Positions 33,985 to 42,903 of a stretch of DNA of 64,000 bases are shown piece after piece. Origin of the DNA: Nitrospirota bacterium (GTDB lineage: Bacteria; Nitrospirota; Thermodesulfovibrionia; Thermodesulfovibrionales; JdFR-88); contig JAJYJS010000001.1 of the NCBI GenBank assembly GCA_021789215.1, forward strand, positions 185,001 to 249,000. Direction: 5' to 3'. Both the position numbers and the translations under genes were made by a program. A model generated the notes under the pieces. It was not told the DNA's origin, did not search any database, and saw only the letters and a list, made by a program, of their open reading frames with translations. How positions within the stretch are numbered: position 1 is the stretch's first letter; every line of letters starts with the position of its first letter.

Positions 33985-36900
33985 ATGCTAAAGAAATACT
34001 TAAAACAAATATCTGAAACCGCCATCCGGGGGGATGCCAGAGAGGAATCATATTATCCGGTCCTTTCCGATCTGCTTGATGAATATCTTGAATCAATAAA
34101 TAAAAAGAAAATTCACATAACAACACTGCCCAAAAAGACCGAGGCGGGAAACCCCGATTTCAGGGTATGGGACGGCAAACAGCATATAGTCGGTTATGTC
34201 GAGGCCAAAGACCCAAAGGTTGAGAACCTGGACAAAATAGAAGAAACCGGACAGCTAAAAAGATACCTGCATACGTTCCCGAACCTGATATTGACCAATT
34301 TCTATGAATTCAGGCTTTATAGAAATGGTAGTCTGATTGACAAGGTCCTCATCGGCAGGCCCGTTATAGCCCGCAAGTTGCAAAAGACCCCGCCGGTAGA
34401 AAAGGAACCTGAATTCCTTGGCCTGCTTGAAAAGTTCTTTTCCTTCTCGACGCCTAAGGTCTATGACGCAAAGGCCCTTGCGATAGAGCTTGCCAAAAGG
34501 ACGCGGTTTTTAAAGGATGAGGTTATAGCGCAGGAACTGAGAGAAGAAGAAAAGACGGGGGGAGGCTTCATCGGGGGATTCTATGAGGCTTTCAAGGAAT
34601 ACCTTATAAGCAGCCTCACGGAGGATGAATTTTCAGACCTGTACGCGCAGACGATAACTTACGGACTGTTTGCGGCGCGGACACGCGCCGGGGGCGGGTT
34701 TAACAGGAAGCTTGCCTATGACAATATCCCGCAGACCATCGGCATATTGAGGGATGTCTTCCAGTTTGTTTCCCTGGGCTCACTCCCTCAACAGATGGAA
34801 TGGATAATTGACGATATCTCCGAAATCCTTTCCGTAACGGACATCAACAAGATACTCCACCAATATTTCCATGAGGGCAAGGGGAAAGATCCCATAGTCC
34901 ATTTTTATGAAACATTCCTTTCGGAGTATGACCCCAAGACGCGGGAGATGAGAGGGGTTTATTACACGCCTGAACCCGTGGTTTCATATATAGTCCGCTC
35001 TCTGCATAAGATACTGAAAGAGCAGTTCAATAAGCCTGACGGGTTCGCTGACAGGAACGTAACCGTATTGGACCCGGCGGCGGGAACGCTGACCTTCCTG
35101 GCGGAGACGGCAAAGCTGGCGGTTGAAGAATTCGTTTCAAAATACGGAGAGGGCGGCAGAAAGAATTTTATTAAAGACCACGTCCTGAAAAACTTTTATG
35201 CCTTTGAACTCATGATGGCCCCTTACGCCATCGGACATTTGAAGATGTCCTTCCTGCTTGAGGAAATAGGTTACAGATTGCAGAAGGACGAAAGGGTTAA
35301 GCTCTATTTGACCAATACCCTTGAAATGGAAGACTTGCCGGAAACAAAGCTCCCTGGCATGGCCTCATTATCGCATGAATCACACCTGGCCGGGAAAGTG
35401 AAAAAAGAACAGCCCATATTGGTTATTTTGGGCAACCCGCCATATTCAGGACATTCGTCAAATACGGGCGAATGGATTTCAACTGAAATCAAGACCTATT
35501 ACCAGGTAGACGGGAAGCCATTAAATGAGAAGAACCCCAAATGGCTTCAAGATGATTACGTGAAGTTCATCCGGTTTGCGCAATGGAAGATAGACCAATT
35601 GGGCGAAGGTGTTTTAGGCTTTATCACAAACCACAGTTACCTTGACAACCCGACATTCAGAGGGATGAGACAGTCCCTTATGGACAGCTTTGACGAGATG
35701 CGTATTTTGGACCTTCACGGCAATAGTTTAAAAAAAGAAAAATGTCCTGACGGCGCAAAGGACGTGAATGTGTTTGATATCCAACAAGGTGTTGCCATTG
35801 CCTTGTTCATCAAGAAGAAGGAAAAAAAGAAGTCCGTCCTTCATGCGGAACTTTGGGGAGAAAGGGAAGCAAAATATTCCTGGCTTCTGGACAATGATAT
35901 TAGCAGCACACAATGGAAACGCATTTCCCCCAAATCGGATTTTTATCTGTTCATACCTAGAGATGAAAAATTGTCTCATGTTTATGAACAATTCTTGAAG
36001 ATTACGGATATTTTCCTCGTGAACAGCGTGGGAATCGTTACTGCAAGAGACAACCTAACTATAAAATGGACGGAAGAAGAAGTTTGGCGGACAGTATTGA
36101 ATTTTTCCAAGCTTGACCCTGAACTTGCCCGGGAAGCTTACAGTTTGGGCAGGGACGCAAGGGACTGGAAAGTTGAATTTGCACAGAAAGACTTGAAAGA
36201 AGATGGCTTAGACAGGAAAAAGATTACGCCTGTTTTGTACCGTCCTTTTGATATTCGGTATACATACTACACTGGGAAGTCACGCGGCTTCATATGTATG
36301 CCCCGTCCCGAGGTAATGAAGCATATGATGCAAAAAAATACAGCTTTATGTGTTGGGCGAGCAGGGCAGGTTGTCGGTATAGAAAAGCTGTGGAACATTG
36401 TTTTTTGTTCTGAATGCATAGAAGATTTCAATTTATTTTATAGGGGTGGGAATGTTAATTTCCCCCTTTATTTTTATGCACCAAAAGAAAAGAAAAACTT
36501 ATTTCATGCGGAAGTTGAGACAAAAGTACCAAACATAAGGCCTGAAATCCTTCACACCCTGTCTAAGGCATACAAGGAAGACATCTCCCCCGAAGAAATC
36601 TTCTTCTACATCTACGCCGTCCTTTATTCAAATACATACAGGACGAAATATGCCGAGTTTCTAAAAATTGATTTCCCGCGCATTCCGTTTACAAGAGATT
36701 ACAAGCTGTTTAAAACAATGGCGGAATACGGCAACAGGCTTGTTGATCTTCATTTATTGAAGTCCAAAGAGCTTGATTTGCCGATTGCGCGATATCCAAT
36801 AGAAGGAAATAACAGAGTTGAAAAGCCCCAGTATAATGAAACCGCCGGGCGGGTCTATATAAACAAAGACCAATGTTTTGAGGGCATTTCAGGGGAAGTT

Positions 36901-37107
36901 TGGAATTATCAGATCGGCGGTTACCAGGTCTGCGACAAATGGCTGAAAGATAGGAAGGGACGGCCGCTCTCTTTGGAAGAAATCCAGACCTATTGTAAAA
37001 TAGTTACTGCCATTCAGAAGACAATGGAGATTCAAAAGGAAATAGATACCATATACGGAGAAGCGGAAAAGGATGTTGTTGGATTTATCAAGCCGGCTGC
37101 CAAATAG
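33985..37107 (+). CDS. Type IIG (type ISP-like) restriction-modification fusion enzyme
   Basis: A 1040-residue single-chain enzyme. The N-terminal nuclease has the PD-ExK pattern D58-x-E73-x-K75 (NPDFRVWDGK...GYVEAKDP). A helical region follows, then a gamma-class adenine methyltransferase with motif I VLDPAAGTLTFLAETA (about 361-376) and motif IV ILGNPPYSG (about 480-488), and a C-terminal target-recognition region ending in the conserved NYQIGGYQVCDKWLKDRKGRPLS. No helicase domain, so it is the shorter type IIG rather than LlaBIII-like type ISP. Recognition sequence unknown. AT-richer than flanking core genes. Confidence 0.9.
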   Translation: MLKKYLKQISETAIRGDAREESYYPVLSDLLDEYLESINKKKIHITTLPKKTEAGNPDFRVWDGKQHIVGYVEAKDPKVENLDKIEETGQLKRYLHTFPNLILTNFYEFRLYRNGSLIDKVLIGRPVIARKLQKTPPVEKEPEFLGLLEKFFSFSTPKVYDAKALAIELAKRTRFLKDEVIAQELREEEKTGGGFIGGFYEAFKEYLISSLTEDEFSDLYAQTITYGLFAARTRAGGGFNRKLAYDNIPQTIGILRDVFQFVSLGSLPQQMEWIIDDISEILSVTDINKILHQYFHEGKGKDPIVHFYETFLSEYDPKTREMRGVYYTPEPVVSYIVRSLHKILKEQFNKPDGFADRNVTVLDPAAGTLTFLAETAKLAVEEFVSKYGEGGRKNFIKDHVLKNFYAFELMMAPYAIGHLKMSFLLEEIGYRLQKDERVKLYLTNTLEMEDLPETKLPGMASLSHESHLAGKVKKEQPILVILGNPPYSGHSSNTGEWISTEIKTYYQVDGKPLNEKNPKWLQDDYVKFIRFAQWKIDQLGEGVLGFITNHSYLDNPTFRGMRQSLMDSFDEMRILDLHGNSLKKEKCPDGAKDVNVFDIQQGVAIALFIKKKEKKKSVLHAELWGEREAKYSWLLDNDISSTQWKRISPKSDFYLFIPRDEKLSHVYEQFLKITDIFLVNSVGIVTARDNLTIKWTEEEVWRTVLNFSKLDPELAREAYSLGRDARDWKVEFAQKDLKEDGLDRKKITPVLYRPFDIRYTYYTGKSRGFICMPRPEVMKHMMQKNTALCVGRAGQVVGIEKLWNIVFCSECIEDFNLFYRGGNVNFPLYFYAPKEKKNLFHAEVETKVPNIRPEILHTLSKAYKEDISPEEIFFYIYAVLYSNTYRTKYAEFLKIDFPRIPFTRDYKLFKTMAEYGNRLVDLHLLKSKELDLPIARYPIEGNNRVEKPQYNETAGRVYINKDQCFEGISGEVWNYQIGGYQVCDKWLKDRKGRPLSLEEIQTYCKIVTAIQKTMEIQKEIDTIYGEAEKDVVGFIKPAAK

Positions 37108-37116
37108 CCGGAGTCT

Positions 37117-37202
37117 GTCATGCCGACGGAAGCCGGTATCCAGTGACTTTACAAAAAAAGCAAATAAAGTCGCTGGATTCCGGGTCAAGCCCGGAATGAC
37201 AT
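37117..37202. repeat. Dispersed GTCAT-CCGG/ATCCAG repeat, copy B3
   Basis: GTCATGCCGACGGAAGCCGG...ATCCAGTGACTTT and the inverted arm AAAGTCGCTGGATTCCGGG...CCCGGAATGACA, separated by an A-rich loop. Confidence 0.75.
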
Positions 37203-37281
37203 ATGGAGCCGATAACGGGAAAAATGATTTGCAGGTTCCCGAAATGAAACCGATACTCAATATCAACTCAGTGGGGCCCCC

Positions 37282-37407
37282 ATGCCGCGCGTCCTTGTAG
37301 TAGACGACGAGGAGAACATAAGGGAGAGCCTCTCGGACATCCTCTCCGACGAGGGCTACGAGGTGGAGTGCGCCTCCACGGCTGATAGTGCTTTATCTCT
37401 ATCTTGA
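37282..37407 (+). pseudogene. Truncated duplicate of the ntrX start
   Basis: The first 85 bp (37282-37366) are identical to the first 85 bp of the intact ntrX at 38357-38441, beginning exactly at the ATG. The frame then continues with different but still receiver-like residues (EVECASTADSAL) and stops at codon 42. It therefore encodes 41 residues of a receiver domain without the phosphoacceptor. The DUF3800 gene starts inside its last codons. This is a remnant of the original ntrX 5' end or a duplication made during insertion. Confidence 0.85.
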
Positions 37408-38023
37408 CGAAAGCGGGGACCTGGGCTTCGACTTCTTCGCCAAGAAGCCGTCGATGTATTTTACGGTTACCGTAATGCTGGTGCAGGGAATGGAAAACAG
37501 GAAGAAGATAGCCAAGGCCGTAAAACGAACCCTCCAGAAGAAGCTATCAAGGCCCATGGAGGCCGAATTAAAAGGGTCGAAGCAGTCCGTAAAGGTCAAG
37601 CAATATTTTTACGGGCGCATGGAGCCCGTGCCCTTTGAACTTTATGCCCTTACGCTAAATAAAAGGCGTGTCTACGACTATCTCGCCCGGGAAAAGGACA
37701 GGATTTATAACTTCATGGCAAGGAAAGTCCTCGATGTCATTCCCTTTGCGAATGCCCCGGTAAGAATCAGCCTTATAATAGACAGGAGCAAGAGTAAGAA
37801 GGAAATAAGAGAGTTTGACGATTACTTGGTCCGGCAGTTAAGTGGCAGGATTGGGCCGCGAATACCGCTTGATATAAACCATCATCTTTCTCATGAAGAC
37901 CTGCCCCTTCAGGCCGTTGATTTATTTTCGTGGGGGATTTACCGGAAATATGAGAGGAATGACCTGGAATGGTTTAATGTCTTTCAGGGGAAGATCAAAT
38001 ATGATGATGTATACTTGCCATAA
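37388..38023 (+). CDS. DUF3800 protein
   Basis: A 211-residue protein that opens LYLDESGDLGF (D7-E8-S9), the hallmark of DUF3800, and continues with a central LIIDRSKSKKEIREFDDYL and a C-terminal HHLSHEDLPLQAVDLFSWGIYRKYERND. The family has a predicted RNase H-like fold and is often found in mobile and defence islands; activity is not established. The GTG start lies within the truncated ntrX copy, out of frame with it. Confidence 0.85.
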   Translation: MLYLYLDESGDLGFDFFAKKPSMYFTVTVMLVQGMENRKKIAKAVKRTLQKKLSRPMEAELKGSKQSVKVKQYFYGRMEPVPFELYALTLNKRRVYDYLAREKDRIYNFMARKVLDVIPFANAPVRISLIIDRSKSKKEIREFDDYLVRQLSGRIGPRIPLDINHHLSHEDLPLQAVDLFSWGIYRKYERNDLEWFNVFQGKIKYDDVYLP

Positions 38024-38356
38024 AAAAAGAGCGTGCCCTGCGGGTGTGCGCCCCCTGGCTTGGCCAACCTACGGAAGGGAACACCAGAGGAACCCACAGC
38101 GGTCTTACCGCCCTAAATATATGATTACAGGTAATATATGCATTTGTCAATTGTTTTTATTTTACGACATGGGCTGTATGCTGTGTAAACATCTCATGAA
38201 CAGCTCGTTTGGGAGGAAGAAAGAACTCATTGTTTTGACCTTTTCAAGTATAAAGGAGTATCCTTAAAAGCGCGTAAATACGCAGAAGCGGTATATCTCT
38301 TAAGTTGGGAAAATAAAAATGAAAACGAGACTCATTATCACATTCTAAGGAGTAAA
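38024..38356. other. Intergenic region with one foldable element, no gene recognised
   Basis: 38035-38110 can fold: CTGCGGGT pairs with ACCCACAG and an inner CTGG pairs with CCAG around GGCCAACCTACGGAAGGGAACA. A minor GGCGG-like hairpin follows. The rest is AT-rich (about 65% A+T by eye) with no convincing frame. AAGGAG just before 38357 is the ribosome-binding site of ntrX. Confidence 0.4.
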
Positions 38357-39715
38357 ATGCCGCGCGTCCTTGTAGTAGACGACGAGGAGAACATAAGGGA
38401 GAGCCTCTCGGACATCCTCTCCGACGAGGGCTACGAGGTGGCCCTGGCGGAGTCCGCCGAGCGGGCGCTTGAGTCCGTGAGGCAGAAGGCCCCCGACCTG
38501 GTCCTGCTGGACATATGGCTGCCGGGGATGGACGGCACCGAGGCCCTGAAGGAGATAAAGGCCCTCGCCGAGGCCCTGCCCGTCATCATGATTACCGGCC
38601 ACGGCACGATAGAGCTTGCCGTGAAGACCACGCGCATGGGCGCCTACGACTTCCTGGAAAAACCGCTCTCGATGGAGCGCGTGCTGCTCACCGTGCGCCG
38701 CGCGCTCGAAAAATCCCGCCTGGAGAAGGAAAACAGGGCGCTGAGGGAGTCCCTCAAGGGGAAGCTCGATATCGTGGGCGGCTCCCCCGTCATAAAGGCG
38801 CTCCGCTCGCAGGTGGAGATGGCCGCCAGGGGCTCCAGCAAGGTGTTGATAACCGGGGAGTCCGGCGCGGGCAAGGAGCTTGTGGCGAGGCTTCTGCACG
38901 AGCTTTCCCCAAGGGCCAAAATGCCCTTCATAGAGGTAAACTGCGCCGCCATACCGCAGGAGCTTATAGAGAGCGAGCTCTTCGGGCACGAGAAGGGCGC
39001 GTTCACCGGGGCGCAGGAGAGCAGGAAAGGGAAGTTCGAGCTTGCAGACAGGGGCAGCCTCTTCCTGGACGAGGTGGGCGACATGAGCCTGGCCACCCAG
39101 GCCAAGGTGCTGCGCGCCATAGAGACGCAGGAATTCCAGCACGTGGGCGGCTCCAGGACCATCAAGGTGGACGTGAGGCTCGTCGCGGCCACCAACAAGG
39201 ACCTGGCAAAGGAGGTGCGGAAGGGCAGCTTCCGGGAAGACCTCTACTACCGCCTGAACGTCATCCCCATAGAGGTGCCCCCGCTGAGGGCGCACAGGGA
39301 GGACATCCCCCAGCTTGTGGAGTACTTCCTGGGCGCGCTCGCGGCGGAATACGGCCGCGCGCCAAAGAAGATAACCAGGGAGGCCCTGAAAAGACTGATG
39401 GACTACCAGTGGCCGGGAAACGTCCGGGAGCTTCGCAACACCATCGAGAGGCTTGTGATAATGAGCCCCTCGGAGCTGATAGAGGAGAAGGACTCCTTCT
39501 TCCTGAACCTCCAGCCGCAGGCGGCCGACTACTTTGGCCACGAGGCCCTGAAGGACGCAAAGGAGGCCTTCGAGAAGGACTTCCTCATAAGGAAGCTGGT
39601 CGAAAACAACTGGAACATCTCCAGGACGGCGGAGCTTCTTGACGTGGAGCGCTCCAACCTCCACAGGAAGATAAAGGCCTACGGCATAGAAGTCCCCAGG
39701 GGCTCCCAGGAATAG
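38357..39715 (+). CDS. ntrX: NtrX-type sigma-54-dependent response regulator
   Basis: A 452-residue regulator: receiver domain with phosphoacceptor D52 (VLLDIWLPGMDG), AAA+ domain with Walker A GESGAGKE, the sigma-54 contact motif GAFTGA, Walker B GSLFLDEVGDM, and a C-terminal Fis-type helix-turn-helix (NISRTAELLDVERSNLHRKI). It activates sigma-54 promoters in nitrogen or redox regulation together with NtrY. A good ribosome-binding site (AAGGAG) lies in the inserted DNA, so it is now probably transcribed apart from ntrY. Confidence 0.95.
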   Translation: MPRVLVVDDEENIRESLSDILSDEGYEVALAESAERALESVRQKAPDLVLLDIWLPGMDGTEALKEIKALAEALPVIMITGHGTIELAVKTTRMGAYDFLEKPLSMERVLLTVRRALEKSRLEKENRALRESLKGKLDIVGGSPVIKALRSQVEMAARGSSKVLITGESGAGKELVARLLHELSPRAKMPFIEVNCAAIPQELIESELFGHEKGAFTGAQESRKGKFELADRGSLFLDEVGDMSLATQAKVLRAIETQEFQHVGGSRTIKVDVRLVAATNKDLAKEVRKGSFREDLYYRLNVIPIEVPPLRAHREDIPQLVEYFLGALAAEYGRAPKKITREALKRLMDYQWPGNVRELRNTIERLVIMSPSELIEEKDSFFLNLQPQAADYFGHEALKDAKEAFEKDFLIRKLVENNWNISRTAELLDVERSNLHRKIKAYGIEVPRGSQE

Positions 39716-39733
39716 AGAAAAGAATAAAGAAGA

Positions 39734-39751
39734 GGGGGCCGACTGGCCCCC
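39734..39751 (+). terminator. GC hairpin after ntrX
   Basis: GGGGGCC-GACT-GGCCCCC 18 bp after the stop; no clear T run, so function as a terminator is uncertain. Confidence 0.45.
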
Positions 39752-39780
39752 TCACCCCCTTCAAAAAACTTCTGCTGCGT

Positions 39781-39821
39781 TTTCCCCTCTCCCATTGGGA
39801 GGGGGGAAAGGGTGAGGGAGA
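39781..39821. repeat. REP-like repeat, copy 7
   Basis: TTTCCCCTCTCCCATTGGGAGGGGGGAAAGGGTGAGGGAGAG, between ntrX and parS. Confidence 0.75.
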
Positions 39822-39830
39822 GGTCCAAAT

Positions 39831-39846
39831 TGTTCCACGTGGAACA
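39831..39846. promoter_or_regulatory. parS centromere site
   Basis: The perfect 16-bp palindrome TGTTCCACGTGGAACA is a standard chromosomal parS sequence recognised by ParB. It lies about 740 bp upstream of parA, beside the 3' end of the REC-PilZ gene, which fits an origin-proximal position. Confidence 0.93.
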
Positions 39847-39856
39847 ATTTTGGTTT

Positions 39857-40528
39857 CTAGGCGGCGGATTTCGCGACGAAGTTCTCTATTATGGCCTTGT
39901 CTTTTTCCTTTATATCAAGGAAGCGGACGCCGTAGTGGAACCCCTTTTCGGCCTTGGCGACGCGCATCACCTCGCCGTCGGCCATTATCCGCTCGGAGTC
40001 CGGGATGAAGAAGGAGCAGGCGATGATGTCCCCCCTGGCAAGGACCTTGTCCGTCTCAAGCAGCAGGCCGGAGACGCTTATGTTGTGCGTGCTGCCAAAA
40101 AACGGCTCGGAGCCGAAACTCCCCTTAACCGTCACCTTTATAAGCACCCTCAGGCTCCGCCTCTCGGGGATGTCCAGGAGCTGCGATATCTTCGCAAGCA
40201 GCTTCTTCTGGTCGATGGGCCTTGTGATGTAGTCGTTTGCGCCGCAGGAGGCGCACCTCTCCAGGTCGGCCTTGCGCAGGGAGCTTATCACTATAACGGA
40301 GACGCTCTTCAGCGCCGGGTCGCTCCGGATGGCCCTGACCAGCTCATCGCCATTCAGCTCCGGCACGTTCAGGTCCGTGAGGATGGCGTTCACCCTCTCC
40401 CTGCGGTGTATATCGAGGGCCTCGGTGCCGGTCTTGGCGGTGAAGACCTGAAAGTCCTCGCGGTCCAGCATGCTCTTCTCGTGCTTCAGAAAAGGTTCCA
40501 GGCTGTCCACTACGAGTATCTTTTTCAT
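39857..40528 (-). CDS. Response regulator with PilZ (c-di-GMP-binding) domain
   Basis: A 223-residue protein: receiver (acidic residue D8, phosphoacceptor D52 in ILTDLNVPELNG, K106-like PIDQKK) and a PilZ domain whose c-di-GMP motifs are intact: R123-x3-R127 (RRSLR) and N149-x-S-x2-G154 (NISVSG). No DNA-binding or catalytic output, so it probably relays phosphorylation and c-di-GMP to a protein partner. It is divergent from parA, and parS lies just past its stop. Confidence 0.9.
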   Translation of the reverse strand: MKKILVVDSLEPFLKHEKSMLDREDFQVFTAKTGTEALDIHRRERVNAILTDLNVPELNGDELVRAIRSDPALKSVSVIVISSLRKADLERCASCGANDYITRPIDQKKLLAKISQLLDIPERRSLRVLIKVTVKGSFGSEPFFGSTHNISVSGLLLETDKVLARGDIIACSFFIPDSERIMADGEVMRVAKAEKGFHYGVRFLDIKEKDKAIIENFVAKSAA

Positions 40529-40583
40529 CGGCGCTTCATTTTATCAAAAACATGGGCCCATATGCTAATATATTTCACTCTCC

Positions 40584-41354
40584 ATGAGCAGGACCATTGC
40601 CATAGTCAATCAGAAAGGCGGTGTGGGCAAGACCACAACGGCCGTCAACCTCTCGGCCTCGCTGGCCCTTGCGGGGGTGGACATCCTCCTCATAGACACG
40701 GACCCGCAGGGCAACACAACAAGCGGACTTGGGCTTGAGAAGGAGGCCCCCGGCCTCTACGACGTCTATGCGGGCCGCGCAAGGATGGAAGAGGCGATAA
40801 GGCCCGCCCACATGGAGCATTTATGGGTGGTCCCCTCCACCATAGACCTGCTTGGGGCGGAGATAGAGCTGCCCGGAAAGGAAGGCAGGGAGCGCATCCT
40901 GGCGGCGGAGCTTGCGCCCCTAAAGGAGCGCTTCCGGTATATTTTGATAGACTGCCCGCCCTCGCTCGGCATACTCACGCTGAACGCCCTCGTGGCGGCG
41001 GACTCCGCGCTCGTGCCCGTCCAGTGCGAGTACTACTCGCTTGAGGGGCTCGGCATGCTCTCCCAGACGCTCTCGCTCGTAAGGGGTTCTTTTAATGCCG
41101 CGCTGGAGCTTGAGGGCGTCCTCCTGACCATGTACGACCCGCGCAACACGCTCACCCGCCAGGTGGAGGCGGAGCTGAGGCAGCACTTCGCGGGCAAGGT
41201 CTATTCCACCGTCATACCGCGCAACATAACGCTTGCCGAGGCCCCAAGCCACGGCAAACCCGCGCTTGTCTACGACGCGCGCTCGCGCGGGGCGCAGAGC
41301 TACCTGGCGCTTGCCAGGGAGATGCTTAACCAGAACCAGGGGGTAAAGGCATGA
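40584..41354 (+). CDS. parA: Chromosome-partitioning ATPase ParA (Soj)
   Basis: A 256-residue ATPase with the deviant Walker A NQKGGVGKTTTAVNL, DTDPQGN, LIDCPPSLG and CEYYSLEGL. It forms ATP-dependent gradients on DNA that move ParB-parS complexes. The ATG has no ribosome-binding site; TAATAT lies about 14 bp upstream, so the transcript may be leaderless. It overlaps parB by 4 bp. Confidence 0.96.
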   Translation: MSRTIAIVNQKGGVGKTTTAVNLSASLALAGVDILLIDTDPQGNTTSGLGLEKEAPGLYDVYAGRARMEEAIRPAHMEHLWVVPSTIDLLGAEIELPGKEGRERILAAELAPLKERFRYILIDCPPSLGILTLNALVAADSALVPVQCEYYSLEGLGMLSQTLSLVRGSFNAALELEGVLLTMYDPRNTLTRQVEAELRQHFAGKVYSTVIPRNITLAEAPSHGKPALVYDARSRGAQSYLALAREMLNQNQGVKA

Positions 41355-42193
41355 AACCGGCGCTTGGAAAAGGGCTCGGGGCGCTCCTGCCCAAAACGGG
41401 GCCGGAGTCTCCGGAGCTTGAGATAGAACGCATCATCGCCTCGGCAGACCAGCCGAGGAAGCACTTCAGGGAAGAGTCCATCAGGGAGCTTTCTGCCTCC
41501 ATAAAGGAAAAAGGCATCCTTCAGCCCCTTATCGTGAGCCCCAACGGGGACGGCTCCTTCATGCTCATAGCCGGGGAGCGCAGGCTCCGCGCGGCAAGGC
41601 TCGCGGGGCTAAGGAAGGTGCCTGTTACCATAAAAAAACTCCCGGCGCAGGACTCGCTGGAAGTGGCGTTGATAGAGAACATCCAGCGCGAGGACCTGAA
41701 CCCCGTGGAGACGGCCAACGCCATAGAGCGCCTGAAGGAGGACTTCAGGCTCACGCAGGAGGAGCTGTCGCTGCGGCTGGGCATGGACAGGGCCACAATC
41801 GCCAACTACCTGAGGCTCCTGAAACTCCCCGCGGAGGTCAAGACGCTCGTCGCCCACGGCAAGCTCTCGATGGGGCACGCCAAGGTGCTGCTTGGTTTTG
41901 AGTCTCAGTCTCAGCAGGTGGAGGTGGCGGCCCGCGCGGCGGGGGAAAGGCTTTCCGTGCGCCAGCTTGAGGGGCTTTTGAAAAAGGCCCTCATAGGGGG
42001 CGCGAACAAAGACGCGCTGAGGAAGACGGCGCTCCAGGCCAAAGACCCCAATATCGCGGACCTTGAGGACAGGCTCACAAAGGCCCTCGGCACGAAGGTG
42101 CGCCTCAGGCCCAGGGGCAGGAAAACCGGCACCCTCGAGATAGAGTACTACAACCTCGATCAGCTCCAGGGGATTATCGAGAGGATGATGTGA
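41351..42193 (+). CDS. parB: Chromosome-partitioning protein ParB (Spo0J)
   Basis: A 280-residue protein: N-terminal segment PRKHFREESIRELSASIKEKGILQPLIV, the CTPase/arginine patch GERRLRAARLAGL and ENIQREDLNPVETANAI, a helix-turn-helix (LTQEELSLRLGMDRATIANYLRLLKLP) and a C-terminal dimerisation domain. It binds parS (candidate at 39831) and spreads. Co-translated with parA. Its 3' end overlaps a minus-strand lipoprotein gene. Confidence 0.96.
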   Translation: MKPALGKGLGALLPKTGPESPELEIERIIASADQPRKHFREESIRELSASIKEKGILQPLIVSPNGDGSFMLIAGERRLRAARLAGLRKVPVTIKKLPAQDSLEVALIENIQREDLNPVETANAIERLKEDFRLTQEELSLRLGMDRATIANYLRLLKLPAEVKTLVAHGKLSMGHAKVLLGFESQSQQVEVAARAAGERLSVRQLEGLLKKALIGGANKDALRKTALQAKDPNIADLEDRLTKALGTKVRLRPRGRKTGTLEIEYYNLDQLQGIIERMM

Positions 42194-42387
42194 GGAACAA
42201 TGAAGATAACCAATAAGAAAAAAACATACTCCGGTTTCTCCGGATTGGGCAGATTAAGGTCCTTCAGACACGCATCTCTTGTAGAACAAGCCGTACCTGT
42301 AACTATCGGGTTAAGCTGGAGAGTCCCGCACCCCGGGACAACCAGGCCTGCCGCCGCAACCGCCGCCAGCTTCAAAACTCTTTTCAT
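42160..42387 (-). CDS. Small lipoprotein with hydrophobic C-terminus
   Basis: A 75-residue protein: signal and lipobox VVPGC (MKRVLKLAAVAAAGLVVPGCGT), a short Cys-containing stretch and a terminal hydrophobic helix (YVFFLLVIFIVPHIILSIIPW). GGAGGG precedes the ATG. Its last 34 bp overlap the 3' end of parB on the other strand. Function unknown. Confidence 0.65.
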   Translation of the reverse strand: MKRVLKLAAVAAAGLVVPGCGTLQLNPIVTGTACSTRDACLKDLNLPNPEKPEYVFFLLVIFIVPHIILSIIPWS

Positions 42388-42486
42388 ATTTTTTTACCCT
42401 CCTGATATTTCATTGCTGTATAGTTATAGGGTTTGGGCGGGCAAAAGGCAAGGGGGAAATTTCACGAATCTAAGTTTTTTTCTTTT

Positions 42487-42903
42487 TTATGCATTCTGCC
42501 AGGGATTAATTACTTCAAGTCCCGGATAATCAAAATCCTTAACGTTTCGTGTAACCAATCGCAGTTCATGATGAAGTGCCGTAGCCGCCAAAAGGCTATC
42601 CACGGTCGGCGCCGGCCGGCCTATCGCTGCGAGTAGTTTTCCCCAACGCTCAGCAATTGGGAGATCAACCGTAAGTACCCTCCCCTCAAACCACATAGGT
42701 ATCTCATAATCAAGCCAGATGCGCAGTTTTTCCTTTCTCTTTTTATCTGTGAGTGTTTCAATGCCCCTGCGAATCTCGCCTAAAGTTAAGACACTCACAA
42801 ACAAAGTTTCTTCCGGGACTTGTTTTATCCAAGTGTCCACCTGAACATTTGGCCTTGAGCGCATGGTCTCGGAAAGAACATTGGTATCAAGTAAGTAGCT
42901 CAT
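42487..42903 (-). CDS. vapC: VapC-type PIN-domain toxin
   Basis: A 138-residue PIN ribonuclease: LLDTNVLSE (D6), the GEIRRGIETL segment with catalytic Glu, PTVDSLLAATALHHELRLVTRNVKDFDYPGLEVINPW with the late acidic residues. VapC toxins cleave tRNA or rRNA. It overlaps the antitoxin stop by 4 bp. Confidence 0.92.
   Translation of the reverse strand: MSYLLDTNVLSETMRSRPNVQVDTWIKQVPEETLFVSVLTLGEIRRGIETLTDKKRKEKLRIWLDYEIPMWFEGRVLTVDLPIAERWGKLLAAIGRPAPTVDSLLAATALHHELRLVTRNVKDFDYPGLEVINPWQNA

Noticed and set aside
38030..38115. 6S RNA gene
   Set aside because: The stem recalls part of 6S RNA, but the element is only about 80 bases and lacks the large central bubble and full length of about 180 bases.
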